DNA of 64,000 nucleotides from Sulfurospirillum oryzae. Lineage in GTDB: Bacteria; Campylobacterota; Campylobacteria; Campylobacterales; Sulfurospirillaceae. The stretch covers positions 682,001-746,000 of the forward strand of contig NZ_JANZKZ010000001.1 of assembly GCF_025770725.1 (NCBI RefSeq), given 5' to 3'. The translations under genes and the position numbers were made by a program. Shown here one piece after another: positions 55,660-63,551 of this stretch. Position 1 is the first letter of the stretch. Every line of letters begins with the position of its first letter. The notes beneath the pieces are model-generated. The model saw only the letters and a list, made by a program, of their open reading frames with translations. It searched no databases and was not told the origin of the DNA.

Positions 55660-56462
55660 TGGACATACTCAACTTTGATTTTATGCAAAATGCACTTTTT
55701 GCATCCTTGTTAGTCAGCATTATTTGTGGTGTCATTGGGACATTGACCGTTATTAATCGCATGGTCTTCATTGCGGGCGGTATTGCCCATGGCTCGTATG
55801 GTGGCATTGGCTTAGCGCTTTATTTTGGCATTGCTCCAATGCTTGGTGCTTCACTTTTTTCGCTTTTTTTAGGGGCTATCATCGCTTATATTACCCACCA
55901 CAACAATGCACGTCTTGATGCACTCATTGGTGTATTGTGGGCATTTGGAATGGCGCTTGGTATTATTATGACTGACCTAACTCCGGGCTACAATGTTGAT
56001 TTGATGAGTTATCTTTTTGGTGCTATTTTATCCGTAACGCCTGAAGATCTTTATGGAATGGGCGCTGTGCTCGTCGTAGTCTTAAGCTTTGCTATCATTT
56101 TTTACAAACAACTTTTGGCGATGAGTTTTGATGCCCAGTTTGCAAAACTTCGAGGCATTAATGTCACTTGGCTCTATTTTGCTTTGGTTTTGATCATAGC
56201 ACTAGGTGTTGTGATTATCATCCGTGCGGTGGGGCTTATTTTAGTGATTGCTTTGCTTACCATTCCACCTTACATTGCAGAGAAATTTACCAATTCTGTG
56301 GGAGGCATGATGATCGTTTCATCGCTTCTTTCAGCACTCTTTTGCACGGTTGGACTTTATCTCTCTTACAGCTTCAACCTTAGTGGCGGAGCTTCCATTA
56401 TTTTAGTGGCAACAACAACCTTTTTTCTCCAGCTTCTCTATAGCAGGTACTTCAAATCTTAG
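55656..56462 (+). CDS. znuB: Zinc ABC transporter, permease
   Basis: A 268-residue ABC-3 family permease with seven to eight membrane helices, including GGIAHGSYGGIGLALYFGI and LIVIALLTIPPYIAEK-like segments. It forms the channel with ZnuC. Its stop overlaps that of the convergent EamA gene by four bases. Confidence 0.92.
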   Translation: MMDILNFDFMQNALFASLLVSIICGVIGTLTVINRMVFIAGGIAHGSYGGIGLALYFGIAPMLGASLFSLFLGAIIAYITHHNNARLDALIGVLWAFGMALGIIMTDLTPGYNVDLMSYLFGAILSVTPEDLYGMGAVLVVVLSFAIIFYKQLLAMSFDAQFAKLRGINVTWLYFALVLIIALGVVIIIRAVGLILVIALLTIPPYIAEKFTNSVGGMMIVSSLLSALFCTVGLYLSYSFNLSGGASIILVATTTFFLQLLYSRYFKS

Positions 56463-57364
56463 ACGGCATTTTTTCGTCTGCGGTATTGCTCCATAAAGTA
56501 AGAACCCAGTTCTGCGATGAGCATACCGCCTAAAATCATCACCGCACCACAAATTTGTGGAAAAGTTAAAAGTTCATTGGCAAAGAAATAGCCAAAAATT
56601 CCTGCACTGACAGGTTCCATCGTAAAAATAATCGCTGTTTTTGCCGCTGTGGTAAAACGCTGCATGGCTGTTTGCACCCAAAAGGCAAAGATCGTTGCAA
56701 AAATAACCGTAATGGCAATAGCATTCATAAACAACATATCCGTTCTAGGTGGAATGATAGAGCCATCCATCATAAAACCGCCAATAAAAGAGCACACACC
56801 TACCGTTAGAAATTGAATGGTCACTAAAAGATAAATATTGTGTTGACGTGAAAGATGCCCCGTAAAAACAATATGCAGTGCAAACATCATAGCACACACA
56901 AAAGCATAAAATTCACCTAACGAAAAACCTAATTCGTTATTGAGTGTTAAAAAATAGAGCCCGATAGACGCTATGATAGCGCCTAATGTTGAAAACAGTG
57001 AAGCTTTCTGCTTGAAGATAAGATACGTTACAAAAGGAACGACAATCACACTTAACCCTGTAATAAAACCAACCGTAGAAGAGTAAGTATATGTAAGCGC
57101 AAATGTTTGAAATGCATAACCTAAGAACATAAAAAGACCCAAAAGAGAGCCTGCTTTTAAAACCTCACGGTTGAAATAACGCAGTTGTTTAAATGAAATT
57201 AATAGCATTAAAGAACCTGCTAAGAAAAACCGCCAAAATAAAAAGGTATAAACAGGTGTTTCATTAACCGCAGCTTGTACCACAAAAAAAGTACTTCCCC
57301 ATGCAACGGCTACCATTAAAAGTAAAAAATCTGCGCCCAATTCTCTTAGTTTATGACTAATCAA
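56459..57364 (-). CDS. EamA/DMT-family transporter
   Basis: I propose the TTG at 57362-57364 (301 residues), because GAGGTG lies 4-5 bases upstream; the frame is open to 57430. Ten membrane helices form two EamA repeats, with AVAWGSTFFVVQAAV at the start of the first and a MEPVSAGIFGYFFANE segment in the second. Such proteins export metabolites or amino acids; the substrate is unknown. Adjacent to zinc genes only by convergence. Confidence 0.8.
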   Translation of the reverse strand: MISHKLRELGADFLLLMVAVAWGSTFFVVQAAVNETPVYTFLFWRFFLAGSLMLLISFKQLRYFNREVLKAGSLLGLFMFLGYAFQTFALTYTYSSTVGFITGLSVIVVPFVTYLIFKQKASLFSTLGAIIASIGLYFLTLNNELGFSLGEFYAFVCAMMFALHIVFTGHLSRQHNIYLLVTIQFLTVGVCSFIGGFMMDGSIIPPRTDMLFMNAIAITVIFATIFAFWVQTAMQRFTTAAKTAIIFTMEPVSAGIFGYFFANELLTFPQICGAVMILGGMLIAELGSYFMEQYRRRKNAV

Positions 57365-57482
57365 TATACACCTCAACTTTGATAAGAGCAAAATTGTAGC
57401 ACAATGAAGTGTAGAAAAATAGAGCATCAAGAGTAAAATTTCGCCAAGAAAGAAAATTTTATTTATCTCTCTTGCAAGAACA

Positions 57483-57491
57483 TGCTATAAT
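57483..57491 (+). promoter_or_regulatory. Extended -10 promoter of the cytochrome pair
   Basis: TGCTATAAT, an exact extended -10, gives a leader of about 46 bases with GGAGG at 57530-57534. Confidence 0.65.
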
Positions 57492-57543
57492 CCAAACTTA
57501 GTAAAATATTTTTATACTTATTTAATCTTGGAGGCTTTTAGTC

Positions 57544-57870
57544 ATGGTTCAGCACATTAAAATCTCCCTTCTCTCAATCCTATTTTTATCTTCATTATTA
57601 CATGCCGCCCAAGAACAAACCGTTCGAGGGGAAACACTCTTTAAGCAATGTGCAGGATGTCATGGAAGTGATGGTCGCAATAAAGCCTTTGGTAAAAGCG
57701 GAATCATCGCGGGGCAGAGTGTTATAGAGCTTATGGAAAGCCTAAAATTTTATAAAGAGAGTGAGTTTAAAACCCACAGTACGACTCTGGTTATGTCCAA
57801 ACAAGTTAAGAACATGAATATGGAAGATTTAAGTGAGGTTGCGAACTACGTTTCAAAATTACAAAAATAG
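57544..57870 (+). CDS. Monohaem c-type cytochrome (class I, c553-like)
   Basis: A 108-residue protein with a signal peptide (cut after LLHAA), one haem motif CAGCH at residues 36-40 and candidate distal Met ligands near VMSKQ and NMNME. It is a periplasmic electron carrier. The next gene, 16 bases downstream, encodes a protein of the same size and start (AVRGKNFYAQYLKPVCG) without a haem motif. Confidence 0.88.
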   Translation: MVQHIKISLLSILFLSSLLHAAQEQTVRGETLFKQCAGCHGSDGRNKAFGKSGIIAGQSVIELMESLKFYKESEFKTHSTTLVMSKQVKNMNMEDLSEVANYVSKLQK

Positions 57871-57886
57871 CCTTTAAAGGATCCCT

Positions 57887-58201
57887 GTGAAAAAGATTTT
57901 TTATGCCATACTCGTTAGTACGTGTTTGCTTTCTACATCTCTTTATGCAAGTGCCGTTAGAGGAAAAAACTTTTATGCACAGTATTTAAAACCCGTATGC
58001 GGCTTTAACGGTGAAGTTATGGGGAAAAAGCACACTGCAAATGAATGGAAAACGTTTAATGATAACAATCAACTCAATCTTGCAATTAAAGCACTCTGCC
58101 CTAACGCTCCTTTAATTACTACGGAAAAAGATCTTACAAATTTATATCACTTTTTAAGTTCTTTTGCCAGCGATAGTGGCAATGTACCCTCGTGCAATTA
58201 A
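57887..58201 (+). CDS. Secreted cytochrome-like protein lacking the haem-binding motif
   Basis: A 104-residue protein from GTG (AAGGA upstream) with a signal peptide (ending SLYAS). Residues 25-40 (VRGKNFYAQYLKPVCGF) resemble the start of class I cytochromes, but the CxxCH is absent; only one Cys remains there, with others at LCPNA and near the C-terminus. The C-terminal TNLYHFLSSFAS helix is like that of cytochrome c553. It probably works with the upstream cytochrome. Confidence 0.7.
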   Translation: MKKIFYAILVSTCLLSTSLYASAVRGKNFYAQYLKPVCGFNGEVMGKKHTANEWKTFNDNNQLNLAIKALCPNAPLITTEKDLTNLYHFLSSFASDSGNVPSCN

Positions 58202-58255
58202 CGATTTTGAGCTTTTACAATTATCAAAGTTCTTTATCTTACTTTTATATTCTAC

Positions 58256-58264
58256 TGCTACAAT
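58256..58264 (+). promoter_or_regulatory. Extended -10 promoter of the amino-acid ABC operon
   Basis: TGCTACAAT is one base off the extended -10 consensus. It lies 36 bases before the ATG; GAAAGG precedes the start. Confidence 0.5.
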
Positions 58265-58299
58265 TATGGTTTACGCCACATAATGAAAGAAAGGTTTGA

Positions 58300-59040
58300 A
58301 TGAGTCAAGCTATTGTTCGCATGGAAAATGTTAATAAATATTATGGCGATTTTCATGTTCTTAAAAATATAAATTTTTCCGTTACGGAAGGCGAAATTGT
58401 TGTTATTTGCGGACCTAGTGGTAGCGGTAAATCAACGCTTATTCGTTGTATAAATAAACTTGAAGAGATTGATAACGGTGAGATCGTTATTGACGGATTT
58501 GATCTCTATGCAAAAAAAGTTAACATTAACCAAGTTCGTGCCGAAACGGGCATGGTTTTCCAACACTTCAATCTTTTTCCCCATTTAACGATTTTAGAAA
58601 ATATTACCATCGCGCAACGCAAAGTCAAGGGTATTAGCAAACATGACGCCAATGAAGCAGCTCTTAAACTTCTAGAACGTGTAGGCTTAGTACACAAAGC
58701 TGAGGGCTATCCAAATGAGCTTAGTGGTGGTCAAAAACAACGTGTGGCTATTGCTAGAACATTGGCAATGAAACCCAAAATTATTTTATTTGATGAACCA
58801 ACTTCTGCCCTTGATCCTGAGATGATTGGTGGTGTTTTGGATGTTATGCGTGAACTTGCACATGAAAATTTTACCATTGTTTGCGTTACCCATGAAATGG
58901 GTTTTGCTAAAGAAGTTTGCGATCGTATCGTCTTTATGGATGAAGGTGTCATCATTGAAGAAGCCACTCCTGAAGCTTTCTTTGCCAATCCAAAAACAGA
59001 ACGTGCTCAGAAATTTTTACAAGAGATATTAACACATTAA
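58300..59040 (+). CDS. Polar amino-acid ABC transporter, ATP-binding protein
   Basis: A 246-residue ATPase with Walker [21 protein letters not shown], signature LSGGQKQR and [13 protein letters not shown], which is the GlnQ/HisP/PAAT group pattern. It starts an operon ATPase-binding protein-permease with short gaps of 26 and 3 bases. Glutamine, aspartate/glutamate or cystine are possible substrates. Confidence 0.92.
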   Translation: MSQAIVRMENVNKYYGDFHVLKNINFSVTEGEIVVICGPSGSGKSTLIRCINKLEEIDNGEIVIDGFDLYAKKVNINQVRAETGMVFQHFNLFPHLTILENITIAQRKVKGISKHDANEAALKLLERVGLVHKAEGYPNELSGGQKQRVAIARTLAMKPKIILFDEPTSALDPEMIGGVLDVMRELAHENFTIVCVTHEMGFAKEVCDRIVFMDEGVIIEEATPEAFFANPKTERAQKFLQEILTH

Positions 59041-59066
59041 AAACTAAACCCTTAAGGAGAGTAGCA

Positions 59067-59867
59067 ATGAAGAAACTTTTAGCGGCATTACTTGTAATGC
59101 TTGGCATTAATGCTATGGCTGATGATATCAACCTATGGCAAAAATCAACCCTCAACAGTATCGTTCAAAAAGGTGTTCTAACCGTTGGTTTGGAACCTGG
59201 TTATATGCCTTTTGAAATGAAAGACAAACAAGGCAATATCATCGGTTTTGACGTAGATATGGCAAATGAAATGGCAAAAGCAATGGGTGTTAAACTCCAA
59301 CTTGTTCCAACCGCATGGGATGGTATCATCGCAGGTCTTTTAACAGGCAAATATGACATCATTATGTCTGGTATGACGATTACACAAGAGAGAAACCTCA
59401 AAATCAACTTTGCTGATCCTTACATCAGCGTAGGCCAAACAATCCTCGCACCTAAAAAACATGCTGGTAAAAAATGGAGCGATTTGGATAAACCAGAATA
59501 CACTATCGTTACTAAAATTGGTGTAACAGGCGAAATTGCAACACGTAAAATGTTCAAAAAAGCAAAAATCAGAACCTTTGAAACAGAAGCTGATGCTGCA
59601 CAAGAAGTTCTTAATGGCAATGCAGACGGTCTTGTTTATGACAAACCATACAACGCTATTTTCTTTGCGGAAAAAGGTACAGATAAACTTGTTCACTTAA
59701 GTGAAGAATTGACTTATGAGCCTCTTGGTTTTGCGATTCGCAAAGGTGATCCTGATTTCCTTAACTGGTTGAATAACTTCCTAAATCAAGCAAAAAATGA
59801 CGGTACTTACAAAAAAATCTATGACAGATGGTTCACAGATTCTTCTTGGCAAAAAAAGGTAATGTAA
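59067..59867 (+). CDS. Polar amino-acid ABC transporter, periplasmic binding protein
   Basis: A 266-residue SBP_bac_3 protein with a signal peptide (ending INAMAD), the GLEPGYMPFEMKD start, GFDVDMANEMAKAMG and MSGMTITQERN segments typical of the glutamine/arginine-binding family. No lipobox. The ligand cannot be told apart from sequence alone. Confidence 0.9.
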   Translation: MKKLLAALLVMLGINAMADDINLWQKSTLNSIVQKGVLTVGLEPGYMPFEMKDKQGNIIGFDVDMANEMAKAMGVKLQLVPTAWDGIIAGLLTGKYDIIMSGMTITQERNLKINFADPYISVGQTILAPKKHAGKKWSDLDKPEYTIVTKIGVTGEIATRKMFKKAKIRTFETEADAAQEVLNGNADGLVYDKPYNAIFFAEKGTDKLVHLSEELTYEPLGFAIRKGDPDFLNWLNNFLNQAKNDGTYKKIYDRWFTDSSWQKKVM

Positions 59868-59870
59868 GCA

Positions 59871-60836
59871 GTGGCAAAAGGAAAACAACATCTTTTGCAC
59901 AATAAAGCATTCGGTCACGTAGTGGCCGTTGCTTTTTATGTTGCAGTTGGGTACTTACTCTTTGTGGCTGCGTCCAACATGAATTACATTTGGAAATGGA
60001 CTAGTGTTCCAAAATACTTCGCGTATGAAAAAACAGATACGATAACTGCACCACTTGATGGAACAATACAAATCCGCGGAACATCTTTGATTATTCAAGG
60101 ACGAGACGATAGTAAAGAGATAGAAATAGAAAAGGGTTATTCCCTTGACGTTAAAGATGGTGATAGTGTTTACGAACGTGATACTCTTGCTAAAAAAACA
60201 TCAATGCACATAGGACCCTTACTTGAAGGTTTAATTGTTACACTCGAGATTTCAGGGCTTGCTGCAATTTTAGCCTTTTCCATAGGTTCACTTCTTGCTT
60301 TCATGCGTATTTCGAATTACCAGTTTTTAAAAGATATAGCGACTGTTTATATCGCAATTATAAGAGGAACACCTCTTCTGGTTCAAATTTTTATCTTCTA
60401 TTTTATTATCGCTACGATATTTGAACTTGAGCGCTTTCTTGCAGGTGCTATCTCATTAGGGCTTTTCTTTGGAGCTTATATTGCTGAAGTATTGCGTGGA
60501 GCGATTCAATCTATCGATAAAGGACAGTATGAAGCTGCCAAATCACTCGGTATGAACTATACACAAACCATGATCTATATCATCATGCCTCAAGCGCTTA
60601 AACGAGCACTTCCTACCCTTGTAGGAGAGATGATAGCACTTGTAAAAGACTCTTCATTGGTTTCTGTTATTTCCATTACAGACCTTACAAAAGTAGGTCG
60701 TGAAATTGTTGCCAATACCTTTTCACCATTTGAAACATGGCTTATTATAGCAGCAGTTTATTTTGCAATTACATTTTTACTCTCAGTATTCGGACACAAA
60801 ATCGAAATGAAAATGAAAAAACAAGGTGGTATGTAA
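59871..60836 (+). CDS. Polar amino-acid ABC permease with an inserted periplasmic lipoyl-like domain
   Basis: A 321-residue permease from GTG, longer than the usual 220-250. The first helix (about residues 16-33) is followed by a hydrophilic segment of about 75 residues with ITAPLDGTI and DVKDGDSVYERDTLAKK, which resembles the half-sandwich of lipoyl or HlyD-type domains. The HisMQ core then starts at GLIVTLEISGLAA and contains the EAA loop YEAAKSLGMNYTQTMIYIIMPQAL (in part). The extra domain may contact the binding protein. Terminator hairpin at the stop. Confidence 0.85.
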   Translation: MAKGKQHLLHNKAFGHVVAVAFYVAVGYLLFVAASNMNYIWKWTSVPKYFAYEKTDTITAPLDGTIQIRGTSLIIQGRDDSKEIEIEKGYSLDVKDGDSVYERDTLAKKTSMHIGPLLEGLIVTLEISGLAAILAFSIGSLLAFMRISNYQFLKDIATVYIAIIRGTPLLVQIFIFYFIIATIFELERFLAGAISLGLFFGAYIAEVLRGAIQSIDKGQYEAAKSLGMNYTQTMIYIIMPQALKRALPTLVGEMIALVKDSSLVSVISITDLTKVGREIVANTFSPFETWLIIAAVYFAITFLLSVFGHKIEMKMKKQGGM

Positions 60837-60853
60837 GTCTTTGCTTACATACC
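60828..60853. terminator. Terminator hairpin after the amino-acid ABC operon
   Basis: GGTATGTAAG (60828-60837) pairs with CTTACATACC (60844-60853) around TCTTTG; the left arm includes the permease stop codon. No long T-run follows on the plus strand, and the convergent PilZ gene ends 7 bases after the stem. Confidence 0.65.
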
Positions 60854-60859
60854 CCATCA

Positions 60860-62023
60860 TTACTCTACATACTCTTTTAACTCATTATTAAGATCTTCTA
60901 AAATCTCGTGCTCGCGTTTTGTAATGTAATGAAGTATCTTTTGGCTCATTGCACGATCGGGAAAAATACGCATGCAGTAACGATAAGAATCTTTGTACTC
61001 AATGATATTGATCACTTCGCCTTGCACTTCTATCTTTCTATCGCGATCAGCAGCCACAGAAGCGCTGTTAAGTTCAAATTCAATGAGAACTTTTGCACCT
61101 ACAAACATTCCATTATTTTCGCTACTGACAACACCTAGTCCATTCATAGAAAGGTCATAAAGCCTTCCACTTGTTTGAAGATTGCCAAATTGATGTAGAA
61201 AAACTTTAGCAACAATATCAGGATGCACCCGAATAAACTCTCTTTGAAGTGCTGGCATATTGAGTAAATAAATAAAGTTGGTTAAGACCACGGTATTGGC
61301 TTGAAAATTATTGTAAACAATATCTGCTTTGAGGTGTTTACTAAAATGGTTATTTTTGACAATAAAAGCTTGCCCGTCTAACTTCATAGCAATTTCTTGC
61401 AACTTGTCTATTTTAAAAGTGACATTTTCACCTTCAATATCAAGAATTGTTGCTTCAGAACTAATCGGAACACCTTTATAAAGATTAAGAAAAATCACAC
61501 TTTGATTTTCTTGTTTCATTTGATGAAACGTTTCAATAATGTTGTTAGTTGGAGAGAACATAATATCATTGCTAAAGCTGACATCCAATGCACTTGTAAA
61601 ATTGCATACTTTAGGCGTTACCTCATCCTCAACGATATTGATAAACCGACTTATGCAACCTATTAGAAGTTCAACTTGTGAAGAAATTTCATGTTCATGC
61701 GAGAATGAAATATAATTTTCAATCAAATAAAATACGCTTCGATTGATAAGAAAACCAATCATAACTCTATCATATTGCATACGATCAAAAAGATTTTCTC
61801 TAAACTCACTAATGTCATAATCAGACTTAAACAAGGCATGATAAATACTAAAAGCGATCTCTTTTGACTCTTCTTTTGTAACTATCTTATCGTAGTTGAC
61901 ATACATGCAAGCAAAATAATCAACAAACTTCTCTTCAAACTCTTTTAAAAAAAGTGCCGACGTCGCTAAAAAGTCCTCTTTGTCACTTTGAGAAATAACT
62001 TCATTTTCCATCGTAGTGTCCAT
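60860..62023 (-). CDS. PilZ-domain protein (probable c-di-GMP receptor)
   Basis: A 387-residue soluble protein. The N-terminal 150 residues are helical (FEEKFVDYFACMYVNYDKI, in part) like globin-type or sensor bundles. The C-terminal part holds a PilZ domain with RxxxR (REFIR, about residue 261) and the D-x-S-x-x-G motif as DLSMNG (about residue 288). These residues bind c-di-GMP in characterised PilZ proteins. It stands next to a two-component system, but in its own transcription unit. No enzymatic domain is present. Confidence 0.8.
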   Translation of the reverse strand: MDTTMENEVISQSDKEDFLATSALFLKEFEEKFVDYFACMYVNYDKIVTKEESKEIAFSIYHALFKSDYDISEFRENLFDRMQYDRVMIGFLINRSVFYLIENYISFSHEHEISSQVELLIGCISRFINIVEDEVTPKVCNFTSALDVSFSNDIMFSPTNNIIETFHQMKQENQSVIFLNLYKGVPISSEATILDIEGENVTFKIDKLQEIAMKLDGQAFIVKNNHFSKHLKADIVYNNFQANTVVLTNFIYLLNMPALQREFIRVHPDIVAKVFLHQFGNLQTSGRLYDLSMNGLGVVSSENNGMFVGAKVLIEFELNSASVAADRDRKIEVQGEVINIIEYKDSYRYCMRIFPDRAMSQKILHYITKREHEILEDLNNELKEYVE

Positions 62024-62047
62024 GATGATGATTTTGCATTGATTATA

Positions 62048-62908
62048 TCATTTTTTATTTAGGAGGTATGAAATATCCAAAATAACTTCGGTACCTACAT
62101 ACTTTTGTGAATTGATGCGCATTGAAATTTTAAACTCATCGCAATACGCTTTTACCAAACTAAGCCCTATACCATAACCTTCTTTTGTCATATCCGCTTG
62201 GTAATAGCGATTAAATGCTAGAAAAAGCTCTGACTCACTCATCCCAACACCTTTATCTTTGATGCAAAGTTTATTTCCTTCTTGAAAAATACGAATTTCG
62301 GAATGATCTTGATTGTATTTAAGTGCGTTATGCAATAAGTTGGAAATGACTTTAGCAAAACCATGTTTATCAGCAAAAATTTCTACATGTAAAACATCAC
62401 AAAGAATTAAAACACCCGAAGCCATCTCTTTTTGTTTTTCAACAACCTTCGAGATAAGCTCGTCTAAATAAAATTTTTCACGAACATCCGTTTGGATCTC
62501 TTTTTTAATGTAATAATCCACTTCTTTATAGAGTGCATACAAGTCTTTACTGGCTAGTTCAATACGCTCTAACCGTTTAAGCTTTTTAGCCTCTTGCTCA
62601 TCGGCTTGAAGCATTTGAAGATTGGCATTGATCACTGAGAGCGGAATGTTGAGCTCATGCAAGGTGTCCTTGAGCAAAATATCAAGAAAACGGTTGGTTT
62701 TAAACAAGGAAGAAAGTGTATAAGAGACGATGAGATACCCAATGATTAAAGAAGTAGCAAGCAAAGTAACTATCACCCAAGCTTTGTTTTCTCCAGAGTA
62801 TTCCCATAAGGCAACACCAAAGCCTGTTATAAAACATATAGCAATGCTGAATGCTACAATTGAGCGAATAAAAAAGATTTTATCGCTACTTCTCAAAACG
62901 ATACCCAA
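62048..62908 (-). CDS. Sensor histidine kinase
   Basis: A 286-residue kinase with two membrane helices (about residues 13-33 and 43-63) enclosing only about 9 residues, so it cannot hold a large periplasmic sensor. H-box DTLHELNIPL with His84, N-box LLHNALKYN, G1 DKGVGMSE and G2 GYGIGLSL are all present. It overlaps the response-regulator gene by 23 bases. It probably senses a membrane-associated or internal cue. Confidence 0.9.
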   Translation of the reverse strand: MGIVLRSSDKIFFIRSIVAFSIAICFITGFGVALWEYSGENKAWVIVTLLATSLIIGYLIVSYTLSSLFKTNRFLDILLKDTLHELNIPLSVINANLQMLQADEQEAKKLKRLERIELASKDLYALYKEVDYYIKKEIQTDVREKFYLDELISKVVEKQKEMASGVLILCDVLHVEIFADKHGFAKVISNLLHNALKYNQDHSEIRIFQEGNKLCIKDKGVGMSESELFLAFNRYYQADMTKEGYGIGLSLVKAYCDEFKISMRINSQKYVGTEVILDISYLLNKK

Positions 62909-63551
62909 TTCCTCGAATATTTAAAATGCTATCTTTGCCAAAAATCTTTTTGAGATTATTGATATAAACCCTAATTGACCCCTCGTTAATCTCTTCACAG
63001 CTATTCCAAAGTCTTTCATGAATCATCTCTTTGGTGACCACTTTGCCTCGCTCTTTAACCAACAAATAAAGCAGTTCAAAATCTTTGAGATTGATGTCGA
63101 GCTCTTCTTGGTTGTAAAAAAGGCGTTTACGCGCAAGATTAAGCTTGTACGCATCATCAATATCAAGCCAATCATCCACGATTCCTTTTGAGCGCGCTAA
63201 AAGTGCTTTGATGCGCAATAAAAGCTCACCAAGATCAAAAGGCTTTTTAATATAATCATCGCCGCCTAGCATAAAGCCTTTAGTAAGGCTCTCTTGATCA
63301 CTAAGCGACGTCACAAAAATAGCAGGAGTTCGATCTCCCGATACACGAAGTTCTTTTAAAAAATCAAACCCGCTAAGATCGGGTACTTTAACATCCAAAA
63401 GATAAAGATCATACTTGTTTTCATAGCATTGTTTGAGCGCCTCTTTACCACTTGAAACCAAAGTACATACATAGTCATGTTCGCTTAAAAAATCTTCCAA
63501 GGTTTGAAGAAGTAACGTGTTGTCTTCTAAAATAAGAATTTTATACGACAT
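62886..63551 (-). CDS. OmpR-family response regulator
   Basis: A 221-residue protein from the ATG of 63549-63551 ([11 protein letters not shown]), with TTGGAG upstream. The receiver domain carries Asp53 as phosphoacceptor ([11 protein letters not shown]) and the Lys of IKKPF. The C-terminal winged helix ([20 protein letters not shown] onward, in part, and [15 protein letters not shown]) binds DNA. It works with the kinase encoded right after it. Its start overlaps the end of pyrC by 11 bases. Confidence 0.92.
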   Translation of the reverse strand: MSYKILILEDNTLLLQTLEDFLSEHDYVCTLVSSGKEALKQCYENKYDLYLLDVKVPDLSGFDFLKELRVSGDRTPAIFVTSLSDQESLTKGFMLGGDDYIKKPFDLGELLLRIKALLARSKGIVDDWLDIDDAYKLNLARKRLFYNQEELDINLKDFELLYLLVKERGKVVTKEMIHERLWNSCEEINEGSIRVYINNLKKIFGKDSILNIRGIGYRFEK

